Source: Litsea cubeba (Eukaryota; Streptophyta; Magnoliopsida; Laurales; Lauraceae). Taken from it: 64,000 nt of DNA. The stretch lies in the NCBI GenBank assembly GCA_012931725.1, contig CM022951.1, positions 77,430,453 through 77,494,452 of the forward strand, written 5' to 3'. The notes beneath the pieces were generated by a model. The model saw only the letters and a program-made list of their open reading frames with translations, did not search any database and was not told the origin of the DNA. Both the position numbers and the translations under genes were made by a program. This document shows, in pieces, positions 31,465-43,028 of the stretch (within the stretch, counting starts at the first letter, position 1; each line of letters begins with the position of its first letter).

Positions 31465-31720
31465 CAAGCAGCGTACCTTCAACTAATATTTTTCACCTAC
31501 CAGTCTACCACCCATCTTGCAACTTAGGATTATAGGATAGGTATGATAATTGCACAAGCAGCATACCTTCAACTACTATTCTTCAACTAACACCCTTCTT
31601 GAACCTTAGGATTATAGCATAGGTATGATAATTGCACAAGCAGCATACCTTCAACCACTAGTTTTCAACTACCACCCTTCTTTAACCTTTTAGGATTATA
31701 GGATAGGTATGATAATTGCA
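31465..31720 (-). repeat. Three-copy minisatellite in the laccase promoter
   Basis: Three tandem units begin at 31465, 31555 and 31637 (lengths about 90, 82 and 84 bp). Each contains CAAGCAGC(G/A)TACCTTCAAC, ACCACCCTTCTT-like sequence and TTAGGATTATAGGATAGGTA. The array lies 100-360 bp upstream of the laccase start codon, directly behind the TATA box. Confidence 0.9.
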
Positions 31721-33470
31721 CTAGCAACACCTCCAGCCTCCAGCTACTACTGCCCTCGGTTCTTATATATTATTGATCGAGTTAATTTGATTAGATTGGA
31801 TATAATACTTTCTTTGTTTGGTACATCAAGAGATTGGATGGGATGATATTAGATTAAATCCAAAATAATTTTTTAATTAATTTTTATGAGTAATGTTAAT
31901 TTTACTGTTCAAAAATTTGTCCAAATTCGTTGTATAAATAATATGGTAAACTGACTTGTAACTAACTACCACATCATCAATATATCAACTCAATTTGGTA
32001 AAAAGTTTGGACAAAGTTTTGAAGCGCAACATTATTCAATTAGTCACTTTTCGTCTACTTATCATCTAATAAAATCAAAGAGTAGCTAGAATGAGGCCTT
32101 GTTATTGCTTTATAATCTCTTGTCCTCTTCATTTAATATAATATTCATGTGCGATTTGAAAGAGACATTATTCACCACCCCAAAACATGTCTTTAACAAC
32201 AAAAATGAAAGTTGTTAAATAAGCACAAATTTCAAAGTTAGAAAGTTGTTATTATAAAATTTGGGGATTTAACAACAACATGCCGAGGATGAAAGTTGTG
32301 AGTGCTCAACTTTCAATTTTAACATTTATATAAGAGTCCAATTTTAAGAATGCCACATAGCACTTTTAAGAAAAATATTATTTTTAACGAGTTATTATTA
32401 TGAGGATTTTATCGAAAAAAATAATTAATTCAGACGTGTTACGTAATTAAACACTTTAGCAAGTGGGTCACCAATTAGAACAATTGATGTCGTTTTTTTT
32501 TTTTATCAAAAAAGTACATCGTCGGCCCAGATCTTATTTACACTTGAATAAGGTTGGTGCCGACCTTATTTACACTTAATAAGGTCAGCGATGATCCTGT
32601 CCGCGATCCATATTAAGACTCATATCTCTATTTTTTTTCATTCTTCTCTTTTTCGACCCATAATATCGATTGAAGCTGTAAGTCTGAAACACAAGGATTA
32701 ATGTTTTTTTGTGTATATGTCCAGTATTATTTTTAACTTTTTCTAACATTATTTTTTTCACTTTTTTCTTTCAAGCCCATGTAATGTTTTCATGTCTCTC
32801 TCTATCACGATGAAAATTCCTGCACCGTGAGCTCCAAGACCACCACAGCCACTGTGAGCACCACGACCACCACAACAAACACAACCGCCGTGAACACCGC
32901 GACCATCACAACGACCGCGATTTGTTCTTTGAATGTGAGTTGTTTGAAATTTGGTTTTCGGCTGTTGAAGTTTGTATGAATTTCAACCACTAAGAATTTG
33001 TTGAATTAAGTTCTAAGTCTTTCTTCTCCGTTTTTTTCTTTCTCTTAATTGGTTGATTGTGAATAAATGAGTCAGGTATTGAAATTCGAATTATTCGAGA
33101 GTTAGGGATTCGGTTTTGTGAGGAGATCGAGATTAAACATTGCAATCTGTGAAACATCAGATAGAGTCTTCAATTTCGTAATTGTTCTTCCTCTCACACT
33201 GAAAAACCTAGTTTCATTTTTTTCCTCTAAATTTCCAGATGTTACTTGCTTTCTCTGTTCAAATTTTATCAATTGAGTTCTCTCTCGCTCTTATCTCTAA
33301 ACTTGTATTAATTGTTTTGATATTTGTTTTTTCAGATAAGGAAGATTCAATTTTTTCGATTCACGTTGAACTTTGATTTTGATATTTGTTACTAAGTATA
33401 GCTCAAAACTTCCATTATACTACATTGTCTTTTGATTTTGATACCTATAATTTTCAATTTTTCATTTTCT
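31721..33470. other. Intergenic spacer
   Basis: AT-rich. A probable 145-bp MITE-like inverted repeat lies at 31892-32034 (AATGTTAATTTTACTGTTCAAAA...TTTTGAAGCGCAACATT). A short inverted repeat of AAGGTYGGYRCCGACCTT type is near 32520-32590, and a CCACGACCACCACAA-rich stretch lies at 32830-32920. No gene can be supported. Confidence 0.5.
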
Positions 33471-34341
33471 ATGATTAGTTGTTTGTAGTAATAACCATTG
33501 ATGGACTAGTTTTCAGGGATGCATGGTCTTGGGGGCAAGAAAGTTCCTCTTTTAGATGTGGAGTAAGTTTTTTCATGATTTTTTCCCTTTATTGCTGTTT
33601 TATGTTTATGTTTAACATATTTATCTATGCATGTGTTGATTTAGTGCTCATCATTTTGATATTCATGGATTTGATTGAAGGGTGATGTTTATTTCTGCTA
33701 TATGTGTAGCTCTGGAATTTAATGCTTAAAAAGTGTTAGTGTTCTGAAAATTACCTTGACTAAGTGCTTATCAACTACTGATTTTTAGTATGGATTTAGA
33801 TTACAATGTCTGTGTTTATTTACTTGATTGGAAAGAAAACTTGTTTGTAATCATGTGTCTTTCTAGCTTCCTCTCTTGTGAACATTTTTGCTTTCATTGA
33901 TATGGTGATTTGGTGTGCCTCTCAATCTGTTTAGAAAGGGCTTCAGCAAGCCTTTACCTTAATCCGTTTTCCACATCATCAAAAAAAAGATCAGATTGGT
34001 ATTGGAGGAAGTGAAGTTTCTGCAGAAACAGAGGGAAAGAAAGTCGGGAATACCAGCACTGACCACTGCATTGCAAAGCGGAGCAGCAGTTGGTGGCAGC
34101 GGCGGCGGAGGCGGAGGTGGTTTAACTAAAGTAAGCAAAAAGAACGACTGGGATGCAGAGAAAGATGATTGGTTCTCCAAGATACCTTCGCTCAATAAAC
34201 CGCTGTTTTGGTTGAAGATCCCAATATGTAAGCACCCTTTTTTTTGTTTTTCTCTATTTTCAGCCAAATATGGTGTTGCTGTTTCACATATTGTTTTTTA
34301 GATGCTTTTTGTACAGTATTTTAGATAATGCAATACTAAAA

Positions 34342-34531
34342 TAGGGGAAACATTCATATGCATCTTTCCCTCACCATAGGGTGAGGGACACTTCCGTTTT
34401 TGGAAATTTCCAAGTACAAAATGAACTTTTCAAGTACATGAGGTGAGGTACAAAATGCACTTTTCATGTGTAAAAAGGGGAGTGTCCCTCACTCTATAGT
34501 GAGAGAAAAATGCATATGAACATTCCCCCTA
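34342..34531. mobile_element. Hairpin MITE in the Hep59 pseudogene intron
   Basis: Ends are TAGGGGAAACATTCATATGC and the complement of TAGGGGGAATGTTCATATGC, with inner TGAGGGACACT and AAGTACAAAATG inverted matches. It shares the GAGGGACAC and AAGTACAAAA core with the MITE at 16400-16566, so both belong to one superfamily with TA targets. Confidence 0.75.
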
Positions 34532-34889
34532 AAATAGTATAGACATTAGGGTTTGTAGGGAAGGGTTGTTACTGGGAACTTTTAGCTCATATTCAATTGG
34601 GGGTGTAACATAGTAGCTTGCAGGAACTTATTTTTATTTTTATTTTCTATGTAGTAACTTATAACAGCTCGTTAATGATTTTTACTGATCCGGGGGGAAA
34701 ATATGATTTGGTCTATGTTGATGATAATTGATAAAGCAACTCTACAAGGCTTTACTTTCTTGGCCGCATTAATTATTGTGCTAAGAAAAGTTTATGTTCT
34801 CAACTGTTCCTGATAGATGCATTGGACATGAGGATTATAATCATGTTATTTTGATTTCTTTTTATCTGGATATAATTTAGGATCACTAA

Positions 34890-35277
34890 TTTCTCTAGAA
34901 TCTTGTTGCTATCTGGCACTGATTGTCTTTCTAAAGGATCACACATCTGTGGATCGGTGTTTTCTAGTTCTCTGAGTTTCTTGTATAGCATTTTGGGGCT
35001 AAGATATCGCTAACGGAGAGGATTGATTTCTGTTTTCTCTTGGGTGCTGCTGTAATGATTTCCCATTTTATGATTCTTTATGGGATTTTTTTTTTCAACT
35101 TTCTGGTTATTGGTGTGCTCACTTATCTAGAATCGTGTTGCTAACCGGCATTGATTATCTTTCTAAAGGATCACACTTCTGTGGATAGGTGTTTCTCAAT
35201 TCTCTGAGTTTCCTGTATAGCATTTTTGGGCTACAGTATCGCTAACGGAGAGGGTTGATTTCTGTTTGTTTTGGGTA
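34890..35277 (+). repeat. Direct duplication of about 150 bp in the intron
   Basis: Copies at about 34890-35045 and 35122-35277 share TTTCTAAAGGATCACAC, TCTCTGAGTTTC, TGTATAGCATTTT and ATCGCTAACGGAGAGG, about 232 bp apart. Confidence 0.85.
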
Positions 35278-36969
35278 CATTTTATGATTCTTTTTTAAGG
35301 GATACTGTTACTTTTGGGTGGTTGTGTTAACTTAAAATTGTCTGTGTTTCTATTAAATTTGTTGTCTTGTAGTTCCTTTAACTTAATTAACAGGGTGAAG
35401 TACGTTGAGCAAGAATTGGCAACGAAAAAAGGCAAGAATATTGATGTGACAATGTGAAGGATCAAGTTGACAATGAGTTGAAGCGCGCTGAAGATGAGTT
35501 ATACACAATTCCAGAACATCTTAAAGTAAGTGGGTTGGTTGATGTTCATTCCCTTATTATCTCTTCCTTTCTTATGCATACATCTATACAACTTATCATG
35601 CCAGTGCTGTGTTTTGTTAAGTGAACCTTTTTTGAGCCATGCATTCTGTTCTTCTGTATTCTTCACATTATCACTAAAAACTTCCAGGCTTCTGTCAGAA
35701 TTCAAAATTTATTCCTTGAATTTGAAGTGTCGTCCATATTTCTTATTCTCTGCACGGTTATCAGCTACTGTAGAGGACATTCCATTGTTTCCCCCTTTCT
35801 TGTCAAAACATTATATTATGATTCTTTTTACTGTTAAATTTTTTTTTTTTTTAATTCTAATTTTATTGTTTGCTCTCAGGTGAAGAAACGGAACTCAGAA
35901 GAAAGCTCTACTCAGTGGACCACTGGGATTGTTGAGATTCAGCTCCCCATAGAGTATGACCCCTTTTCCCCCCTTTGAGTCTTTTTCTGAGAGAATCTGA
36001 TTGTGCTTTGTAACCTGTGTTTCTTAGCTGGCTGGTTTTGCTTGCTGCCTTGATGGCAAGACCTAATGCTTGTAATCGTATCAAGGAGAAAGTAAAGTGA
36101 TGTCAGCAATCTTTCATTTAGCAAATGTTTGGATTCACCATTAATCATATTCTTTTGTATGGTTACAGATACAAGTTAAAGAAAATTGTGGAAACTGAAG
36201 CTGCCAAAAAGCTTCTGCAGGAAAAGAGGCTCATGGGTAGAATGAAATCAGAATTGAGTATTCCCTCAAGTTACAGTGCAGATTATTTCCAATGCGGCAG
36301 GGAATATGCTGAGAAACTCAGGAGAGGTTAGTTACTATCTTTTTTGTGCTTTTGATCAAATTCCTAGATTCACTTATTCATTTTAGTTAAGGGTCCAGTA
36401 GTAGGATAAATTATCATTAAATCAAATGCAATTTTCCATTAATGCTTTGTGCTCCTGTTGTTTAGTTTCCACAGTGTTTTTTAGGATAGTATTTTGAACT
36501 TTGTTTTCTCTGATGATAGTCTTGCAGAGCATCCTGAGCTGTTTTCTCAGTTAGCCTGTTGAAAGGCTTGCTGCCGATGGAGCTGTTGTAAACTTGTAAT
36601 GATTAATTTCTGCTGTTAGTCTTGAATACAAGGTGGCATATATAAGTACTCTTTCTATAAAGTGGCATAACATGATACATACATACTAACTTTGTTATTG
36701 TTAATGTTGTTTCTACATCAAGTATGGTGATTCCTTATTTTTCAGTGTTTTTGAGGTTTATACTTATTACGACATGTATATGTCGATGTGAATTACAATT
36801 GATACTTATCTTCTAGACATTAGGTACTTCACCTCACATGATCATTTTGCATTTGTGTATTAGAGTATAACTAGTAGTTCTGTAGTGGCATTACGGTCCT
36901 CTGATTTGTTTTCTACTTTTCTTCAATAATTTAGAGATTAACTACATCCTACAAATTCTCCATTTTCAG

Positions 36970-37069
36970 AGCCAACGTGAAGAAGTGGAAAAAAAAATAT
37001 TACGAGGACAGAGGAGAGATCAGCTCTGGAGGCTAAATATGAGAAGCTTTATGAACCATATTACTTAAG
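36970..37069 (+). pseudogene. NAP1-like histone chaperone exon fragment
   Basis: The fragment is bounded by an AG acceptor (TTTCAG, ends 36969) and a GT donor (GTATGA at 37070). It starts with SQREEVEKK in one frame and, after a one-base shift, reads ERSALEAKYEKLYEPYY, typical of nucleosome assembly protein 1 near its N-terminal coiled-coil/core boundary. Only one exon is seen and it is frameshifted. It follows the Hep59 pseudogene on the same strand and may have been brought in with it. Confidence 0.6.
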
Positions 37070-38069
37070 GTATGAAGAATGTATCAAGTGTTAGTTTAAC
37101 ATTTTTGGTATTGAATCACAATTTCTTTTTGTTTTTATGTTCCATATTCTGTTGATTGGCAAGCATATAAGACGTATGCTTTTGGGTTAACTCTAGTTGT
37201 CATATGCCTGCCTCAGTCCAAGGAGGTTCATTGTCTTCTCCTCCAATGACTCATGCCGATTGCTCGGCCCCATCGATTTCAGACTCCAGTGTGGGCCTGC
37301 AAGAACAAGAAGTTATTTGCTCTGCAACAGGGTCATGGTTTACCCATGTGTTCAAGACATTTCATTTCCAACGGGTATTTCTGTACAGCAAATTAGCAAA
37401 AAATAGGTGGGTGGCTGTGCGTTTGGTGGGGTTGTAGAAAGTACGGTTGCATACCCTAAAAGTTGTATTAGGATATTGTATTTAGAATGAGTTGGAATAG
37501 TAGAATATCAGAAATTCGTAAGTTGAAAATATTGTATTGCAATTTGGTTATTCAATAAATTTTTGTTCAAATATTTTTGTCTTAACTACTATAATCTTCA
37601 TCGCTATGAATTTGAATTCATGAAGATCTAGTATTGTACAACTTTCAATGCATGTTTCTAGAATTTTTGACAAGAAGCATTCTAAGTGGTAGAATTTTGA
37701 ATTTTTAACAAGAAGCACTCTAAGCGGTAGAACTTTGGGTTTTTAACAACAAGTACTCTATGTTGTTAAAACATCTAAAACATTTAACAACTCCTTAATA
37801 GATAACTTGCACATGTATGTGGAGAGCTTTCACAACATGATTATATGTTGTAAAAGACCCTTTTTGTTGTATTTGTATGGTCTTGCACTGTCAACATGGC
37901 ATTGACAAAATTTGATCAAGTCAACTGCCTAGCCTGTTTTTACATTTTATAGAGGATGACCTGTTAGGGAAATATTAAAGTGTTTCTTCAGTTGTCGTAA
38001 TGAAATTGTTTATTCAGTTTGTTTTTTTTTTCTTTTTATAACTTTTTGATATCTTTTGAGTTATATATA
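37070..38069. other. Spacer with a short tandem repeat
   Basis: A 77-codon frame at 37204-37437 has no recognised homology. At about 37664-37770 there are three tandem 38-bp units (TTTTTAACAAGAAGCACTCT, GGTAGAACTTTG). No other feature is seen. Confidence 0.55.
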
Positions 38070-38338
38070 GGGAAAACCGCACTATACCTTCCTGAACTTT
38101 GGCCGTTTTGCAGAGTACCCCCTATACTTTGGTATTTGTGACTAAACCTACATGTAGTTTTAGTTGACATGCAAAATGAACGGAAACTGTTAGTATTGAC
38201 GGGGTAGGCCGTATAAAACGCCTCTGGTGCATACTGGCGCCAAATTATAATCCGAAAAAGGATATATTTGCCCTTGAACCAAGGCTGTAAAAGTGGAAAG
38301 GCATAAGATCACTCTCCTTCATTCTTTTTCCAGCCATA
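38070..38338 (+). mobile_element. Left part of an older element, split by the 22-kb CACTA
   Basis: Begins GGGAAAACCGCACTATACCT and runs to the CACTA target site. Sequence resumes after the CACTA at 60326 with the ATG of a GRF-zinc-finger-like frame, so this is probably its 5' flank. The family is not identified. Confidence 0.45.
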
Positions 38339-39245
38339 CACTACAAGAAAATGAACTTTTGGTGACGAAATATTTTCGTCGCCAAAAGTCTATTTCCGTC
38401 GGTAATAACATTTACCGACGAAATTTTTTTCGTCGGCAAGACGTCGGTAAGATACCGTCAGCAATCCATTTTATCGACGAAATTATTTTTCGTCGGCAAA
38501 ACAAAACTTTTTACCGACGTTAATTTTACTTTTACCGACGTTTTTTTTCGTCGGCCAAAATATTTTATTTTATTTTTAATTTTTCATATTTAATTTTCCC
38601 GACGTTTTTTTTTCGTCGGGAAAATAATTATATTTTCTTTTGATTTTTAATATTTAATTTTACCGACGTTTTTTTTCGTCGCCCAAAATATTTTATTTTT
38701 TTTTTAATTTTTTATATTTAATTTTTCCGACGTATTTTTTTCGTCGGTAAAATAATTTTATTTTCTTTTCATTTTTAATATTTAATTTTGCCGACGTTTT
38801 TATTTCGTCGGCCAAATAATTTTATTTTCTTTTCATTTTTCATTTTTAACTTTCGCGACGTTTTTTTTTCGTCGGTCAAAATAATTTTATTTTTTCATTT
38901 TTCATTTTTAATTTCACCGACGTATTTCTTTCGTCGTAAAAACCATTTTTATTTTTTATATTTTACATTTGCCGACGAAATTTTTCGTCGGGAAATGTAT
39001 TTTTATTTTTTAAAATTTTTTAAACTTTGCCGACGATCTTTTTCGTCGGTAAAATCATTTTTTAAATTTTATTTACCTTTGCCGACGAGATTTTTCGTCG
39101 GCAAAATCATTTTAGATTTGATTTTATAATTTTTTATTTCGCCGACGATTTTGTTCGTCGCTAAAATAATTTTTAATTCTTTAATTTCTTTTTTGAATAT
39201 TGCCGACGAAAATTTTCGTCGGCAAAGGTCTTTTATTTTTTTTTT
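38339..39245 (-). repeat. Left subterminal array of the 22-kb CACTA
   Basis: More than a dozen CCGACGTTTTTTTTCGTCGG-type inverted pairs, spaced about 60-70 bp and separated by AT-rich sequence such as TTATTTTCTTTTCATTTTTAA. Presumed binding sites for the element's own proteins. Confidence 0.88.
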
Positions 39246-39726
39246 AATTTTACTTATATTTGCATTATTATTTTTCTATAAACCTGTTCATACACCTGTA
39301 TAAAAAATAAACCTGTTCATATACCTATATTCAACATAAAAAATGCAATGAAATAAAACATTACTAAATAAACAAATCTCCATTTTTCAATTGTTTCATT
39401 CATCTCATTAAACAAATATTACAATCAATAATGATACCGTCTCATACAAATGTCCAACATACATATATATACAAATAAACCGAAAAAAAGTCCTACACTC
39501 CCACAAGTAAGCAACCGACCCCAAAGCGTCTATCAATCTGCAATGACAAAAAATAACATTAAATTCTTTTCAATGAATTAAATTATAAATAAAACATAAA
39601 CATATAACAAATGTCCAACATACATTAGGTACAAATAAATATATATACAAAAGGGTCTAACAGCCGGTTTCAGGCTGGGTGTTGTTGGATCAAAATTAGA
39701 ACCAAATCCAATTCCTCATCAATCGT

Positions 39727-40188
39727 ATAACCTTACTTGCTGTGCTGACTGCTTGTAGCCATGCAGGACTTGTAGAGGAGGGAAGGGAGTTATTTAAGTC
39801 TATGAAAGAGAACTATGGGTTAGAGCCTGATATGGAGCATTATGCTTGCATAGTTGATCTGTTAGGTCGAGGTGGTCTCCTATCTGAGGCGTATGAGCTG
39901 GTAAAAAGTACGGCTAAGGGTGCTCGCTCTAGTGTTGGCTTATGGAGCAGCTTATTGAGTGCTTGCAGAGTTCATGGTGACTTGGGGATTGGAGAAGAAG
40001 TTGCCAGGCGCCTTTTCCAGCTGGAACCGGAAAATGCAGCAAATTTTTTGACCCTCGCTAACATCTATATTGACGCAGGTCGGAGAGACGATGCAAATGA
40101 AGTTTTGAGGTTATTGAGAGAGAGAGGCTTGACAAGGAACCCAGGTTGCAGTTGGGTTGAGCAAAGCATTCCTAGTATTCTTGAATAA
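39727..40188 (+). pseudogene. Captured PPR protein C-terminus (E motif)
   Basis: The frame begins abruptly at ITLLAVLTACSHAGLVEEG and runs to a stop at 40186-40188. It contains the last PPR helices (HYACIVDLLGRGG, LWSSLLSACRVHGD) and the E domain (LTLANIYIDAGR and NPGCSWVE). Plant PLS-class PPR proteins edit organellar RNA; this piece lacks the targeting peptide, most repeats and a DYW domain, so it is a fragment. The upstream join lies within CACTA sequence, supporting capture. Confidence 0.88.
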
Positions 40189-40473
40189 GGTGTATTGAGA
40201 TGGTATCTAGAAAAATATACACTGTAAGCTTTTACATTAAGAAGTCATTCGTTTGGATGCAGAGAAAACGAGTGGAGAAAACAAGTGAAGAGGGGTGGAG
40301 AAAGTGTCCATCTGTTGTCTCTACATCTGCACACTGAAAGAGAAATGAAAACTGATGCGACTATGTTCTTGAGCAAGAGAGATATATACCAATGTGGCAC
40401 TGGCTTTGTGATACTATTTTATTTTATTCAGTTGCGTTCATCATGATTTCAATGACAAATCATCTTCTAAGGT

Positions 40474-40705
40474 ATCAGTATCTTCTTTGGAAAGCTTGAA
40501 CAACCCATCCTTCTTCAAAAGATTATGGATAATCCAGGCTCTTGCTTCTTCACCAACAATAAACATTATAAAATTGTTTTCTAAATAATTCTTAAATGAG
40601 GAAACAGTGAAGATCACTCACCTGAGGAAGGGAGAGGAATGTATAGTCGCTTTGTAAGTCGTCTACGAGCAGCTTCATCAAGCTCCTGAGGTCTATTTGT
40701 TGCCC
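40474..40705 (-). pseudogene. FIGNL1: Captured exons of fidgetin-like 1 AAA ATPase
   Basis: Two exons on the minus strand, 40705-40622 and 40547 to about 40474, are separated by a 74-bp GT-AG intron. They read ATNRPQELDEAARRR, KRLYIPLPSS and, across the junction in phase, EARAWIIHNLL then DGLFKLSKED. This is the second region of homology/arginine-finger part of the AAA domain of FIGNL1, a regulator of meiotic recombination. The coding similarity stops after the second exon and no upstream exons are present, so the ATPase is not functional. Confidence 0.85.
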
Positions 40706-42633
40706 CTTTATGCAAATATCCAATAATCAAAACTTAATGGAATGAACTGATGTTATAATAATTACAGAAGCTACTGTGCAAGTCACTTTTTCCAGTGATC
40801 TTCTCATAACATGACACACGTAAGAAATCCAAGCCATTCATATAATGAACCTCACCATACATGGGCCATGTCCAAACAACAAGCACTACGGTTTGTCATT
40901 GTGAAGTATCGTATCAATTACTCAATTTACTGCTCTGCCAGCTGAGACCTTCTTGTTGGGTTCAAAAACGTACTTGATCAAGGAGTCCTTGATGGAAAGC
41001 AAATCTGAAAACTCTTTCTTCAATTTTGATGGAAATCAGAAAATCGGTTCCAACAGACCATGATGGTGTCATTTGTATTCAAATGTTAAATTCTAATTGG
41101 ATCTCTGTAATTAGATTAGTGACAACTCTCTTAATCACAACCCTATATGGGCATCCATGACTGTGGGTCATGACTCATAACATCTTTTCTTGACAACAGA
41201 CAGATTTTACACATTCGGACGACTGTATTTGAAAATCAGAATGGACACATCTACTTTGCAAACTTTTTTCTTCAAAAGAATAAATTAAAATTATGAAAAA
41301 ATGAATTTTCAGAACTAGTGGAAAAGTTGCATCGTACAGCCTGTTTGATATAAATGATGAAGTAGATTGAATGAAAGGATTGAAAGGATCAGCTCAATCA
41401 AAGCACATTCATGCCTAGCTTAGCACCATCACTAAATTTAGGAATTCTCCAAGGATCTTAGCTCCTCAACCATAAGAGAGGAACTCTTACTAATGTTAGA
41501 AAAGAAATAAAAGAGATAAATGCATTAATAGACTCAACTTTGAAGGTGTATAAGTTGCAACCCAAAACACTATAATGCAGCAACGCTAAACAAAGCCAGA
41601 GTTCTATTTTATGTGCCATGCTAGGAATCTTAAGAGTCAAATCCTGAATTTTGTAGAGATGGGTGAATCCCATAAGATAAACAAAGATCGAATGAAGTGA
41701 AATTAGGTGTGTCTGATAGGTTATTAAGTTGGCTGTCCAACAAGCTCAAGTGGGGTGATTTTAAAGATGTTATGACCCAGTGAGGAAATCCGATTGAGTC
41801 TTTATATACATTTAATCTCTTCATATTTCCAACAATTAAACAAATGCCCTCTTCTAGGCATTCCCTCCCTCCCTCCCTCTCTCAGGTTGAAAAACTTGTA
41901 ATCCTTGTGTGAAGACTCCTCGGAAAACCCCTTTGGCAAACAAAGGTTGAGAGCCATCTGGCTCAAGAGCCGGAGTGCGCTCACGCCCACTTCCATTTGC
42001 TTCGCTTGTTCAATGACTCCAATGAGTAGAGGGCTTGAAGAAAATTGTGCAATGACTATCCTCCTCAACCTTCACATCAGTGCCCCAACTGACAACCTCA
42101 GCTCTAGAGAGAAATCAACCAGATAAAATAGCCCAGGGAGACAAAGATACTAACAACACATAAAAATGCTGAACTTCCATCAGCGATTGGTAGAAAAAAC
42201 AAATTTGAAAGGCACAGTCAAGCAGTACCACACATTAGTGAGGCTGTTGTTGAGAGCTAGGCTCAGAATTAAAGGAATACGATGGAAGACCATTTTGAAC
42301 TTAAAAAATGTTTTTACAAAGCATAGAAAGTAAATTTTCTTCTTCTTTTTTTACATAATTTCATCAAGTTATATTGTTCACATCCATTGCCTTTTTCAAA
42401 TGGTAGAAAACATCATGAAAGGCATTTTCAAATATTGATTTAATATGACTGCCTTAACATTTTTTTTTTTATCAGTAACAAACTGCCATAATAACATAAA
42501 TTCTGATAGAAAGAACAAATCATAATAAAATATAAATATATTTGAAGGTGGAAGATTTGCAAATTTCTAAGTTATAGATGGTAGATTAGGATTCTACCCT
42601 AATTTGTTCCAAAACAAAGACAAAGTAGTATAC
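40706..42633. other. Unassigned interior of the 22-kb CACTA
   Basis: Mostly AT-rich. Minus-strand reading near 41040-40930 gives a short protein-like stretch (SDLLSIKDSLIKYVFEPNKK), perhaps another captured exon. Frames around 41800-42130 are not recognised. Confidence 0.4.
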
Positions 42634-43028
42634 CTTTTTAACTAGGCCTTGAGCTGACATAAGTTTGTAAAATTTCCGCATAAGCATTTCTTCTTCCACC
42701 TACTAAGAGAAAAGGCATGAATCAGGAAAATTTTCAAGGAATTCAAATTTGAACTAAAATTACAAATATCAGTAAAAATTTACAATTTGACTGCGGCTCA
42801 ATAACAAACCTGAAGTCTATGTAGGTCATGTGACATCGACCGGTAAGCTTCCATAAGCAGTTGGCCTTGCTTCTCGAGATGTCTGCATTAAAAATAATTA
42901 AAATTGAAGTCTAAATAGTAATAAATGCCATTATAACATGTGTAAAAGTGTCATCAATTGGAAATACATAATGGTAACCATCATTCAGACACTCACTTAA
43001 ACATTTCAGCTGAGTTCTTTGTATCCAT
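42634..43028 (-). pseudogene. Captured 5' exons of an unidentified small plant gene
   Basis: Three exons with GT-AG borders and matching phases: 43028-42997 (ATG; MDTKNSAEMFK), 42882-42810 (HLEKQGQLLMEAYRSMSHD) and 42699-42634 (VEEEMLMRKFYKLMSAQGL). Together they give 57 codons without a stop, beginning with a proper start codon and predicted to be helical. A further donor (GTATAC) follows at 42633, but no next exon could be found, so the 3' part seems missing. The gene family is not recognised. Confidence 0.6.

Larger units (their letters stand above)
33993..36562 (+). pseudogene. C9orf78/Hep59 (TLS1) family pseudogene, introns retained
   Basis: The family contains small spliceosome-associated proteins. 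Exon remnants are about 33993-34227, 35394-35525, 35880-35953, 36169-36326 and 36528-36562, with GT-AG borders in matching phases. Recognisable segments: LEEVKFLQKQRERKSGIPAL, VEDPNM, KYVEQELATKKGKNID, DNELKRAEDELY, RNSEESSTQWTTGI, LQEKRLMGRMKSELSIP, SYSADYFQ and EHPEL. Lesions: loss of one base in the GATGATTGG stretch near 34160, an in-frame TAA after DTFAQ near 34188, loss of one base near 35448, and a TGA soon after EHPEL. The N-terminus is not found. Retained introns mean it is a duplicated copy, not a processed one. Confidence 0.82.

Noticed and set aside
36125..36331. Treating the 69-codon frame as an independent small gene
   Set aside because: Its body is exon 5 of the Hep59-family pseudogene and its first residues are intron sequence.
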